Shown: piece by piece, positions 16,309 to 24,208 of the stretch
How the letters are laid out: the number at the start of each line of letters is the position of its first letter
Numbering within the stretch: position 1 is the first letter of the stretch
DNA from: Anaerolineae bacterium
GTDB taxonomy: Bacteria; Chloroflexota; Anaerolineae; Promineifilales; Promineifilaceae
Direction: 5' to 3'
NCBI GenBank assembly: GCA_024762395.1
Contig: JANTHP010000010.1
Coordinates: forward strand, 1-32,981
Length of the DNA stretch: 32,981 nucleotides
Notes under the pieces: model-generated
The model's input: the letters and a program-made list of their open reading frames with translations, nothing else
Databases searched by the model: none
Told to the model about the DNA's origin: nothing
Program-made: the position numbers and the translations under genes

Positions 16309-16636
16309 AAATGACTTTGCTCTTGCCTAGGATTTCTTGCTGGAAAAACGGCCGTTCTGCCTTCATCTTTTCCCATTCGTCCGGTGTATAAACCAGGATG
16401 TCTGTCCCTACTTTCGGTTGAAGAAGCCGACGAATTTCGCGCAGCCTTTTCCAAAATGACAGGTCTGTTTTTTGCACAAGTACCAGGTCAATATCTGACC
16501 AGGCATGTACATCTCCTGTCGCCAACGAGCCAAAAATCAGAATTTTATCCAGGTTTTTTTGTTTGCGAAGCAGGTTGACATAGCGAAATAATTCGTTTTC
16601 TAGCAATGTCTTCCGATCCACCGTTGTCGTTGCCAT
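16292..16636 (-). CDS. Minimal nucleotidyltransferase (MNT)
   Basis: The product has 114 residues from the ATG at 16636; an ATG at 16648 would add four residues and neither has a clear ribosome site. The nucleotidyltransferase core GSLATGDVHAWSDIDLVLV carries the GS motif and the two catalytic aspartates of the DxD pair, so the active site looks intact. MNT proteins paired with HEPN proteins transfer AMP onto the HEPN partner in the characterised MntA-HepT systems. The stop codon lies inside the HEPN gene. This gene is the first of four consecutive minus-strand genes (MNT, HEPN, nuclease, unknown partner). Confidence 0.85.
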   Translation of the reverse strand: MATTTVDRKTLLENELFRYVNLLRKQKNLDKILIFGSLATGDVHAWSDIDLVLVQKTDLSFWKRLREIRRLLQPKVGTDILVYTPDEWEKMKAERPFFQQEILGKSKVIYERKQ

Positions 16637-16712
16637 ATTGGTTATCATACCGGTTTGCAGGTGCGAAATCAACCATTCAGACTTGTGAGGGGGAAACCGC
16701 GCAGGTTGTGTG

Positions 16713-18053
16713 TCACGCTAACGGCCGTGCATACGCCGACTCCCAATCCCGATCAAAAATGGCCTGGGCTTGCCGGATGAGGGCCGGATGGTCGGTATTG
16801 AAGCTGCCGCCGATGGTTTCGTGGAAGTAGCCCCAGGTCATGTTGGATGTGCCGATGTTGAGCCGGTTGTCGGTGACGATGAATTTGGCGTGGTTGACGC
16901 GGCTGTGGCCGGGATAGCGCCGATTTTCGCCTTCTACGCTGTCCCAACCGGGGATGAGGAAGCGTTTGATTTGCAAACGGCCGTTTCCCCCGCCATCTAC
17001 CGCATCCATTTGCAAGGCAGCGACCGTTTCCCCCAGCGTTTGTAAAAATGGCACAGTACCGGGATAGGTGTACGCCCACCAGCCTAACAAAAAGCGCACA
17101 TCCACGCCGCGATTGATGACCGCTTGCAGCAGCGCGTCACTAATTTTCGGCCACCAAAACAAGCGCTCATCAACAAAGCCGGTAGGCGAAAAAATCATTA
17201 CGCTGAGGCAGACGGAGGTTTGGGCTGTGTGAATGGTGTGCAGGATGCCGTCCAGGTCGTCGGTACGGCCGTTATCGGTCAATTCCGGCGGTGATGCGGT
17301 GAGAAAGGCAGAGGCTGGTTGTTCATGGCTGATCAGCGGCAAAGGCCGGGCCATGTTGTGGGGCGTAGATGCGGTAAGCGGGGAAGGGGAACGGCCGTCG
17401 CCCGCCAACGGCGACCACGACGGCACACGCCGCTTTATCTGCGCTTTTGCATCATACACTTCGACCGTTTGCGGTTCCAGCGCGGCAAACTGCCACCACG
17501 TCTCGAACTGCCGGGCGGCGTCGGCGGCGATGGCGGGCTGGTTTTCGACGATGACGCCCAGCTCTTTCACTTGCGTCAGCGACCGCCAATCCATGTTAGC
17601 CGAGCCGAGATAGAGGGAACGGCCGTCCACAATCCACAATTTATGGTGCATGATGCCGCCGCCGTACCAATCGGCTAAATTCACCTGCCGGACGTGAACC
17701 TGGTCGGGAAACCGCTCCACCAGGCGGACGGTTTCCCACATCTCTTCGCTAAAACCGGGGCTTTGCAAAATGCGAATCTGTACGCCGCGCCAGACTGCAT
17801 CTTCCAATGATTGGTACAAAGCCAAGCCATGTTCAGCGCCCAAATCCGTCAATTCGGATTCAGACAAGCCGGCCATGTCTTCTGCGCCTGAAGATGTGAG
17901 CAAGCTCCAGTAAACGGCCGTGACATCAATCGTTTGTTCCGCCCCGTCAACCAGCCGTTTAAGCGCCGTTTTCGTGTCGGCCACGCCCTCCGGTTGGGGT
18001 AAATCACCTAAATCTAATGGCATAGATTCGACTAAATACGCATGAGAATTCAT
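16713..18053 (-). CDS. Phospholipase-D-superfamily protein, PLD3/PLD4-like
   Basis: The product (446 residues) has two HKD motifs: His136-Lys138-Asp143 (HHKLWIVD) and His388-Lys390-Asp395 (NHAKFIVTD). Around the first is LGSANMDWRSLTQVKELGV, and around the second IGTSNMTWGYFHETIGG, ending with AIFDRDWESAYARPL. From memory these match animal PLD3 and PLD4 much more closely than bacterial phospholipases or cardiolipin synthases. PLD3/PLD4 are 5' exonucleases on single-stranded nucleic acids in lysosomes and have been linked to BMP lipid synthesis. No signal peptide or membrane anchor is visible here, so the protein may be cytoplasmic. The ATG at 18053 is chosen because GGGAG lies eight bases upstream. 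Residues about 205-262 are a less conserved proline-rich linker. The gene is divergent from the dehydrogenase gene. Confidence 0.85.
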   Translation of the reverse strand: MNSHAYLVESMPLDLGDLPQPEGVADTKTALKRLVDGAEQTIDVTAVYWSLLTSSGAEDMAGLSESELTDLGAEHGLALYQSLEDAVWRGVQIRILQSPGFSEEMWETVRLVERFPDQVHVRQVNLADWYGGGIMHHKLWIVDGRSLYLGSANMDWRSLTQVKELGVIVENQPAIAADAARQFETWWQFAALEPQTVEVYDAKAQIKRRVPSWSPLAGDGRSPSPLTASTPHNMARPLPLISHEQPASAFLTASPPELTDNGRTDDLDGILHTIHTAQTSVCLSVMIFSPTGFVDERLFWWPKISDALLQAVINRGVDVRFLLGWWAYTYPGTVPFLQTLGETVAALQMDAVDGGGNGRLQIKRFLIPGWDSVEGENRRYPGHSRVNHAKFIVTDNRLNIGTSNMTWGYFHETIGGSFNTDHPALIRQAQAIFDRDWESAYARPLA

Positions 18054-18128
18054 TGTCATCACTCCCGGCAATGTTTAGAATAGCGCTATCATCCCCCAGC
18101 AGGGGCAATTCGTCAAAAGGATAAATTT

Positions 18129-19106
18129 ATGCGCTTACACATTCACCTCACCTATCCACCCTCGCCAGAATCGCTGGCCGATTTACAAAGCTGGCTGCTG
18201 CCGGACATTCAGGTTACAACGGGCGATGATGTGCCGGACACGGTTGATGTGTTGGTTTCAGGACGGCCGTCTCCCGAACAAATGGCCGCCAGCTCCCGCT
18301 TACGCGCCCTCATCGTTCCCTGGGCGGGCGTATCCGCATATACCCGCAGCCTGATGGCTGATTTTCCGGCCGTTTCGGTGCATAATTTGCACCACAACGC
18401 CGTGCCGGTAGCCGAATTGACTTTGAGCTTGCTTTTGGCGGCGGCTAAGCGGATTGTGCCCTTTGACCAGGCCTTGAGACAGAATGATTGGACGGTGCGT
18501 TATAAACGGCCGTCCCCCGCCATCCTTCTATCTGGCAAAACAGCCGTCATTCTGGGGTATGGCGCCATTGGGCAGCGCGTCGCCCGCCTTTGCCGCGCAT
18601 TGGACATGGATGTTTTGGCAACCAAACGCCATCCCACGAAGCTCTCCGACGAGTTCGCCAACGAAATCCATCCGCCGGAGGCGCTGTCCGATTTGCTGCC
18701 CCGCGCTCATGCCCTCGTTATTTGCCTGCCACACACGCCGGAAACGGAGGGATTGATTGGGGCAAAAGAGTTGGGGATGTTGAAACGGCCGTCTCTCCTC
18801 ATCAACATCGGCCGCGGCCCCATCGTGCAGCAGCGAGCGCTGTACGAAGCGCTGCGCGACGGTGTTCTGGACGCAGCCGGATTAGACGTCTGGTACAACT
18901 ACCCACCTGACAAGCCATCCCGCGCCCACACCCCGCCCGCCGATTACCCCTTCCACGAACTGGACAATGTGGTCATGAGTCCCCATCGCGGCGGCATGAC
19001 CGGCGAGACGGAACGGCTGCGGATGACCCATCTGGCGCGGCTGCTCAACGCGGCGGCGAAGGGTGAACCGATACCAAATCGGGTTGATTTGCAGAGAGGG
19101 TATTGA
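18129..19106 (+). CDS. D-isomer-specific 2-hydroxyacid dehydrogenase family protein
   Basis: The product (325 residues) has the two-domain layout of NAD(P)-dependent 2-hydroxyacid dehydrogenases, cytoplasmic enzymes that interconvert 2-oxo and 2-hydroxy acids. The Rossmann loop is GYGAIG at 143-148, followed by NIGRGPIVQQRALYEAL with the substrate-binding Arg229 and SPHRGG with the catalytic His286. The catalytic glutamate normally found in DVFxxEP appears to be missing: the segment reads DVWYNYPPD and Tyr258 falls at that place. Whether another residue substitutes is unknown. The ATG follows AAAAGGATA. The stop lies in a short fold-back shared with the convergent gene. The substrate cannot be assigned. 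Confidence 0.85.
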   Translation: MRLHIHLTYPPSPESLADLQSWLLPDIQVTTGDDVPDTVDVLVSGRPSPEQMAASSRLRALIVPWAGVSAYTRSLMADFPAVSVHNLHHNAVPVAELTLSLLLAAAKRIVPFDQALRQNDWTVRYKRPSPAILLSGKTAVILGYGAIGQRVARLCRALDMDVLATKRHPTKLSDEFANEIHPPEALSDLLPRAHALVICLPHTPETEGLIGAKELGMLKRPSLLINIGRGPIVQQRALYEALRDGVLDAAGLDVWYNYPPDKPSRAHTPPADYPFHELDNVVMSPHRGGMTGETERLRMTHLARLLNAAAKGEPIPNRVDLQRGY

Positions 19107-19147
19107 GATTGGGACAATCAATCTCTAATCTCCAGCCCCCAATCCCT
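19105..19147. repeat. Heptamer fold-back between convergent genes
   Basis: GAGATTGGG on the left faces AATCTCT, AATCTCC, AGCCCCC and AATCCCT on the right. It encodes the last codons (GLGAGD) of the minus-strand gene and touches the stop of the plus-strand gene. Confidence 0.7.
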
Positions 19148-20090
19148 GTTCTTTAGGAAAAGTCAGGGACAGAATGACGCTAAAAGCGGCCCAAATGAGG
19201 ACAAAAATATAGATGTAGGCCCGTTGGGCGATGACGAAGTTGAGTGCGCCGGTTTGGGCAACGCCGCCCAGTTGTAGCAATCCCAACCAGCCCAGGTCAA
19301 AAATGCCCAGCCCGCCGGGGGTAACGGCCGGAATCAGACTAAGTTGGGCAAATGAAAATCCGGCCAGATAGGTTGTGGCGGATGCGACAACAGCAACGGC
19401 GCGGCCGATGTAATAAAAGCTGAAGGCTAACACGCCGTTGAGCAAAATTGTCCAGCCCAGAGCGGCCAGGGCGGCGGGCGGCGTAGGGAATAGGGCGCGG
19501 CCAGATTCGGACGCTTGTTGCAGGCGAGGGCCAATCCAGGGCAATTTTTGCGCCCATTTTGCCCAAAGAGCAATGCGTTGTTCAGCCATCCCCCACCAGA
19601 TGATGATGGCTAGTAGGAAGATGATGAGGAGAACGGCCGTTACAAACCCCACTATCCCCAACTGCCCCCGCAAAAAGAACCAGGACGGCGGCAAAAGCGC
19701 GGTCAACAGCAGCACATCAAACAAATTATCCGCCATCACAATCCAGATCGCCCGTTTGAGCGACACGCCAAAAGCGCGTAAAGCGACGGATTTGCCGCCA
19801 ATCGTACTTAAACTGCGCGGCACAATCAGCCCCAAAGCGCGAGTCGTCATCGTCAGGTAGTAAAGCCGCCGCCAGGAGAAGGGCGACCGGCCGGATAGGG
19901 CGCTGGTTACGGTGCGCAGCCGTAAGGTGGCAATCATGCCTGCCGCGCCGCGCAGCGCCAGCGCCGCTAAAATAAAGCGCAGTTCGCCGGAGAGGATTTG
20001 CCGCCAGGGTTCGGCCCCGCCGTACCACAAAATCCCCCCAAACAGGGCTAAACTGAGGAGTTGGAAGGCGCGTTTCAGCCAAACTTTCAT
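19125..20090 (-). CDS. Flippase-like / lysylphosphatidylglycerol synthase transmembrane-domain protein
   Basis: The product (321 residues) is an integral membrane protein of the PF03706 group. It has about eight hydrophobic segments, the motif TRALGLIVPRSLSTIGGKSVALRAFG in the first third (family: P...G..GG), and PAVTPGGLGIFDLGW near the end, the family's most conserved segment. Members are the membrane part of MprF and many stand-alone proteins next to glycosyltransferases, where lipid or lipid-linked sugar transfer across the membrane is suspected. It is the last gene of a five-gene minus-strand cluster. The ATG at 20090 follows a fold-back array and lacks a clear ribosome site. The last residues derive from repeat DNA. 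Confidence 0.85.
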   Translation of the reverse strand: MKVWLKRAFQLLSLALFGGILWYGGAEPWRQILSGELRFILAALALRGAAGMIATLRLRTVTSALSGRSPFSWRRLYYLTMTTRALGLIVPRSLSTIGGKSVALRAFGVSLKRAIWIVMADNLFDVLLLTALLPPSWFFLRGQLGIVGFVTAVLLIIFLLAIIIWWGMAEQRIALWAKWAQKLPWIGPRLQQASESGRALFPTPPAALAALGWTILLNGVLAFSFYYIGRAVAVVASATTYLAGFSFAQLSLIPAVTPGGLGIFDLGWLGLLQLGGVAQTGALNFVIAQRAYIYIFVLIWAAFSVILSLTFPKEQGLGAGD

Positions 20091-20096
20091 GACAGA

Positions 20097-20159
20097 GATT
20101 GGGGATTAGAGAGTGGGGATTGATTCATCTTTCATCTTTAATCTCCAATCTCTAATCTC
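20097..20159. repeat. Heptamer fold-back array, nine contiguous units
   Basis: Four forward heptamers (GATTGGG, GATTAGA, GAGTGGG, GATTGAT) run into five inverted ones (TCATCTT twice, TAATCTC, CAATCTC, TAATCTC). The total is exactly 63 bp, as at 9331-9393. It overlaps the 3' end of the GT87-like gene, whose product ends RLEIGD from these words. Confidence 0.88.
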
Positions 20160-21385
20160 TTGTTTTTCATTCCTTCCCATAATTGTTTGATTTCGAGACC
20201 GACTAATACGGCTAAACTGAGCAGGGGCAGGGGCAAAAACAGGAGCGGGTTCTCCGAATCGCCGGCGACGGTTTGCAGGAACAGCGCCCAGGGGAAGATG
20301 ACAAGGATAAGCATGATACCGGCGATGAGCCAGCCGCCCGCTTTACGCGAACGAAGCCGGGATAACCAATCGAAAAGGGGGATGAGGAGCAGGGTTTGGT
20401 TGGTGGTTCCGGTTTGGAAGAGGATGAGCAGACTGGCGATGATGGTCCAGTAGGTTGCGCGGAGGAACGGCCTGCTCTGAGTTTGCCGAAGGGGCCGCCC
20501 CCCCTTATTTCGCAACTCCCGCCGCCAGGCCCACAACATCGCCGCCAGCAAAAAAATGGTCAGAGCGGCTCGAACGGCCCCGCCTGCGCCCGGCCAAACC
20601 TGTTCTACTAACACAATCAGCGGATTTTTGCCGCCTGCCACCGCAGCGTACCGTTGAATATCCTCAAGAAAGCTGATGGGCCAGCGCGGGAAAAAGGGCA
20701 GCGACAGCAAAAACATAATCGTGCCGCCGCCTAACAAGCCCCAAATAAAACGCCATCGTTTATGCGCTATGGCCCAAATAACCAGCCAGGGGCCGATGAG
20801 GACGACCATTTGTGGTTTTACGGATGTGGCCGCCAGTAGAACGCCCGCCCAACCGTCACGGCCGTTGCGCAGCGCCAGTAACATCCCCACCAAAAACAGC
20901 GTCACATGCAGCGTAAACTGCCCCAACAAAATGCTGCGGGCGACGGGATACAGGAACAGCGTCCCCAACATCATCCCGGTTAAGGCCGGCAGGGATGGCT
21001 GCCAGCGGGCGAAGCGGAACAACAAATAAACCGTCGCCACCACCACCCATTGCAACACAACCATCCAAACCGCCTGCGCCCAGGCATAGGAAACGTAAGA
21101 CAGCGGCAAAAACAGGAAGATGACATGCAGCGGATAGGCAAAACTACCTTTTCCTTCCAGCGCCGGGTCTAACCCTTTGGCAAGCTGGATTTCGGCCGTC
21201 ACATCCAGGCCATACGGGTCGCGCCCTTCCACCAGCAGCGCCCTGGCCCCTGCCCAGCGAGAGTAAAAATCGTTGCCGCCGGGGTTGGCGGTGGTAAATT
21301 GATTGTGCAGCGCGATACTTTCACCCACAGATAGAAGGATGAACAGCAGCCCGGCCAATAATGCTTTCTGATATTTCATCGTCAT
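20138..21385 (-). CDS. GT87/DUF2029-like membrane glycosyltransferase
   Basis: The product (415 residues) is polytopic, with around ten hydrophobic segments. The first extracytoplasmic loop carries NDFYSRWAGARALLVEGRDPYG, the recognised start of DUF2029 (GT87) proteins, where an aspartate acts in polyprenyl-phosphate-dependent sugar transfer. Mycobacterial relatives are alpha-mannosyltransferases of phosphatidylinositol mannosides, so a lipid-linked glycan is the likely acceptor; the sugar is unknown. The start overlaps the stop of the upstream phosphatase-like gene by four bases. A degenerate CTTCGACAGGCTCAG-type repeat (20477-20492) is embedded in frame in a cytoplasmic loop. Confidence 0.82.
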   Translation of the reverse strand: MTMKYQKALLAGLLFILLSVGESIALHNQFTTANPGGNDFYSRWAGARALLVEGRDPYGLDVTAEIQLAKGLDPALEGKGSFAYPLHVIFLFLPLSYVSYAWAQAVWMVVLQWVVVATVYLLFRFARWQPSLPALTGMMLGTLFLYPVARSILLGQFTLHVTLFLVGMLLALRNGRDGWAGVLLAATSVKPQMVVLIGPWLVIWAIAHKRWRFIWGLLGGGTIMFLLSLPFFPRWPISFLEDIQRYAAVAGGKNPLIVLVEQVWPGAGGAVRAALTIFLLAAMLWAWRRELRNKGGRPLRQTQSRPFLRATYWTIIASLLILFQTGTTNQTLLLIPLFDWLSRLRSRKAGGWLIAGIMLILVIFPWALFLQTVAGDSENPLLFLPLPLLSLAVLVGLEIKQLWEGMKNKRLEIGD

Positions 21386-23049
21386 CCCAAATAGCCCAAA
21401 TCTTTTAGCCGCTGCCGCACGGCGTCCTCATCTTCGCCGGAAAATTCAACGAAACTTTTTTCGGCCCTGACATCGCTTTCGCTGCGGGTTAGCCGTTCGT
21501 CTGACACCCATTCCGGGCGCAGGGCTTCGGTGAGGATACGGCCGTCCATATCCCTTGGAACCTGCTGCCCCATCAAATACAACACAGTGGGCGCAATATC
21601 CTCGATTTTAGCCTCTTGGAGGGCTTGTCCCGCTTGAATAGGCGCGCCGTGCAGCAGCGCCATCCCCGGCCGCCGATGCCAGCCGGTAATGCCATACGAT
21701 GGGTCTACCAACTTATTCGAGGCAAATTCATACTCGCCAAAAGAGAGGTAGCGGAACCCTTTAGGCACAAAAACTATATCCGGCATCCGCTCCAAAAATG
21801 GCCCAGAATACAACATTTCCCGCGTGTAAACTTCATCCACCATCAGTTCGCCTGTTTCCGGGTCGCGCATCGCCTTTAATCGGTCAATCACATCCTGGCG
21901 GACGGCTTCGTACTGCGCCGGGTCCACTGCGCCCATCGGCTCGCGCCCTTTCAGATTGATCCATAACTGTCCTACATTCCCCAATGAATACACGGTCGTG
22001 GCGGCCCAATCAATATCGTTGAAGGAGAGGAAGAAGCGGGCCAGTTTTTGGTTTCCCTTGCCTTTTGTCACCTTGCCCTTCAGCCCGCCCAGGCCCAGCT
22101 TAAGCATCTGGTTGTAAATGGAGACGGGGGTAATGCCCAGGTTGAAGGCGGCCTTTTTTAGCTGGGTTAGCGGCCCGCGACGCAGACGCAGCAGGCCCCA
22201 TTTGAGCAGCCAATTGTTCATGTAAATGTATTTGTGGAAGGGGCCAAACCCATGATCGGACATGAGGATGAGAACGGTGTTTTCGTCGAATTCGGCCGTC
22301 ATCTCGCCTAATTGCTGGTCAATGTATTGGTAATGGTCGCGGATGGCGTGGCGGTGTTCTTCTGTGCCGGGCGCGCCGTGTAGAGGATGGGTCTCGTCCA
22401 TGAAATGCCAGAGGCCATGCGAGAGTCGATCCGGGCCGCGAAAAACGTACATGGCGAAGTCCCAATCGTTTTCTTTGAGTAAGCGGCGCAGGTGGGTGAG
22501 TTGGTTTTCGGTGGTGTCGCGGATGGCCTGGGTGAATTTTTCGATGTTGCCGCGAGCATAGGATTGGGGGGAGTGGATGGTGTAGCCGGTTTCGCGTAGT
22601 TTTTGGGCCAGTTCGGGCGGGTGGGTGAAGTTGGATTTTTCGGATGGGGTCATCAAGCCGCTGACAAGGAGGCCGTTGACGGGTTCGGGCGGGTAGGTGA
22701 CGGGGACGTTGACGACGACGACTTTTTTGTCGCCAGCGCCGAGGTATGACCAGAGGGAACGGCCGTTCCGCACCGAAGCGTTAATGGGCGACACCGAGTA
22801 AGAATCGGGCCGCCGAAAGACAAAATCCACCAGCCCATGCTTGCCCGGGTTTTTGCCGGTGATGAAGGATGACCAGGCGGGTGCGGTGATGGGCGGCATG
22901 GTGGAATCCAGTTCGCCCCAAACGCCCTCCTGCATCAGCCGTTGGAAGGTGGGCAAATATCCTTCATCGGCCCAGGGTTTAATCAAATCAAAGGTGCCGC
23001 CATCTAACCCCATGATGACGATGCGTAATGGTTTTTCCCAGGCATTCAT
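21382..23049 (-). CDS. Alkaline-phosphatase-superfamily phosphodiesterase / nucleotide pyrophosphatase-like
   Basis: The product (555 residues) has the alkaline phosphatase superfamily metal sites: Asp16 in GLDGGTF, the putative nucleophile Thr55 in PPITAPAWSSFITGKNPGKHG, a central DRLSHGLWHFMD segment and LMSDHGFGPFHKYIYMNNWL. Length and motif order fit the type I phosphodiesterase/nucleotide pyrophosphatase group (PF01663). No signal peptide is visible, so action is probably cytoplasmic or at the inner membrane face. Family members hydrolyse phosphodiesters or transfer phospho-groups; in this cluster of glycosyltransferases a nucleotide-sugar or phospholipid-like substrate is plausible but unproven. 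GAGGA lies six bases ahead of the ATG at 23049. The stop overlaps the next gene. Confidence 0.85.
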   Translation of the reverse strand: MNAWEKPLRIVIMGLDGGTFDLIKPWADEGYLPTFQRLMQEGVWGELDSTMPPITAPAWSSFITGKNPGKHGLVDFVFRRPDSYSVSPINASVRNGRSLWSYLGAGDKKVVVVNVPVTYPPEPVNGLLVSGLMTPSEKSNFTHPPELAQKLRETGYTIHSPQSYARGNIEKFTQAIRDTTENQLTHLRRLLKENDWDFAMYVFRGPDRLSHGLWHFMDETHPLHGAPGTEEHRHAIRDHYQYIDQQLGEMTAEFDENTVLILMSDHGFGPFHKYIYMNNWLLKWGLLRLRRGPLTQLKKAAFNLGITPVSIYNQMLKLGLGGLKGKVTKGKGNQKLARFFLSFNDIDWAATTVYSLGNVGQLWINLKGREPMGAVDPAQYEAVRQDVIDRLKAMRDPETGELMVDEVYTREMLYSGPFLERMPDIVFVPKGFRYLSFGEYEFASNKLVDPSYGITGWHRRPGMALLHGAPIQAGQALQEAKIEDIAPTVLYLMGQQVPRDMDGRILTEALRPEWVSDERLTRSESDVRAEKSFVEFSGEDEDAVRQRLKDLGYLG

Positions 23050-23073
23050 ATGAGTTCCTCAATGATTTTATGG

Positions 23074-23236
23074 GACGCGGAGATACGCGGAGGGGCGGAG
23101 ATGCGCGGAGAAAGAAAGAGGGGAGAAAAGAGTTGTTTCATGATCATAAATATAGCGTATGCAACAATCAATCGAATTTTCTGCCTCTATTTTATCTCTG
23201 TGAATCTCTGCGTTTGCTCCGCGAATCTCCGCGTAA
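23074..23236. repeat. Fold-back array with CGCGGAGAT-type words
   Basis: The left arm 23074-23116 repeats GCGGAGAT variants; the right arm 23190-23235 repeats the inverse (AATCTCTGCG, CTCCGCG, AATCTCCGCG). About 70 bp of AT-rich sequence separates them. It fills the gap between the GT2 gene and the phosphatase-like gene; no coding frame is credible here. Confidence 0.75.
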
Positions 23237-23242
23237 TGTTTT

Positions 23243-24109
23243 TTAACTTTTGTGCAGCGAGACGACTAAATCGGCGATGAGACCGAGGACGGCCGTCTGA
23301 AAAGTGATCGTGAGCAATACAACTGTCGTCGTCGCCAGATGGAAATCGTAAGCGGTGATGTCGTAGATGACTTTAGCCAAACTGAGGAGACTTAACAAGA
23401 TGACTAAAGGCACAAAAACGCGCAGCGGCCGGTAGGAAAGGACGACCCGGACGACCAGGGAGAAAAAGTTAATGGTGTCTTGAAACGGCCGTATCTTCGA
23501 CTTCCCCGTCCGCTGAAAATAATCAATGGGGACATACAGCACATTGTAATCATTCGTCAGCAGCGCCAGCGTGATGGAGGTGGTGAAGGAAAAACCGGAC
23601 GGCAGCAGCCGGAAATAGTTGATGGCGACATCCCGCTTGAAGGCGCGTAAGCCGGAATTGAGATCGGGAATCTCCATGCCGCTGAGATAATTCGCCAGCC
23701 GGGTCAGCGCCCATTTGGCCGGGCGGCGGATGAGCGGGATGTGCACCGTCTCGCCGGTGCGCGCACCCACAACCATGTCGTAATCGGCCATTTTCGCGGC
23801 CAAAACGGGGATCATATCAATCGGGTACGTGCCATCGGCGTCTATGATGAGGATGTTTTCGTATTGGGCTTGCCGGATGCCGGTTTTGAGCGATGCGCCG
23901 TACCCTTTGTTTTGGGGATGGACGAATAAACGCACGCCGGAGACTTGTTGGATGGTTACGGCCGTATCATCCGTCGAACCATCATCCACCACAACAATCT
24001 CGCTGACCAGATTGGCCGCCGTGGTTACTTGTTTTATCTTTTCCAATGTGGGTAGAATGGCTCCCGCTTCATTGTAGGCGGGGATGACGATGGATATGGG
24101 TTGAGTCAT
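23243..24109 (-). CDS. GT2 glycosyltransferase, polyprenyl-phosphate sugar synthase-like
   Basis: The product (288 residues) starts MTQPISIVIPAYNEA and shows GT-A motifs VDDGSTDDT (42-49) and IIDADGTYP with the DAD metal motif (90-92), then a C-terminal pair of membrane helices (about 220-285). This is the layout of dolichyl/polyprenyl-phosphate mannose or glucose synthases, which charge a lipid carrier at the cytoplasmic membrane face. Such donors feed GT-C enzymes like the upstream neighbour. The start at 24109 has GGAG nine bases upstream; the frame continues to 24196 only through octamer repeat DNA, so the longer version is rejected. The sugar is not predictable. Confidence 0.87.
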   Translation of the reverse strand: MTQPISIVIPAYNEAGAILPTLEKIKQVTTAANLVSEIVVVDDGSTDDTAVTIQQVSGVRLFVHPQNKGYGASLKTGIRQAQYENILIIDADGTYPIDMIPVLAAKMADYDMVVGARTGETVHIPLIRRPAKWALTRLANYLSGMEIPDLNSGLRAFKRDVAINYFRLLPSGFSFTTSITLALLTNDYNVLYVPIDYFQRTGKSKIRPFQDTINFFSLVVRVVLSYRPLRVFVPLVILLSLLSLAKVIYDITAYDFHLATTTVVLLTITFQTAVLGLIADLVVSLHKS

Positions 24110-24127
24110 GAGGTGAATCTCCATAGC

Positions 24128-24207
24128 AAGGTGGTAAAGTGGCAAGGCGGCAAAGTGAAATAGTTCTGCAACTCTGCAACTTTGCAACTTTGTCACTCTG
24201 CAACTAT
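24128..24207. repeat. Octamer fold-back array, ten contiguous units
   Basis: Left units are AAGGTGGT, AAAGTGGC, AAGGCGGC and AAAGTGAA; after ATAGTTCT the right units are GCAACTCT, GCAACTTT twice, GTCACTCT and GCAACTAT. Left and inverted right words differ at about one base per unit, as in the array at 29481-29638. Confidence 0.85.
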
Positions 24208-24208
24208 A

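Noticed and set aside
18054-18128. Divergent promoters between the PLD-like and dehydrogenase genes
   Set aside because: Some TTGACG and TATTCT-like hexamers exist, but spacing does not fit; no promoter can be supported.
24110-24196. N-terminal extension of the GT2 gene
   Set aside because: It translates octamer repeat DNA and precedes the normal MTQPISIVIPAYNE start of the family.
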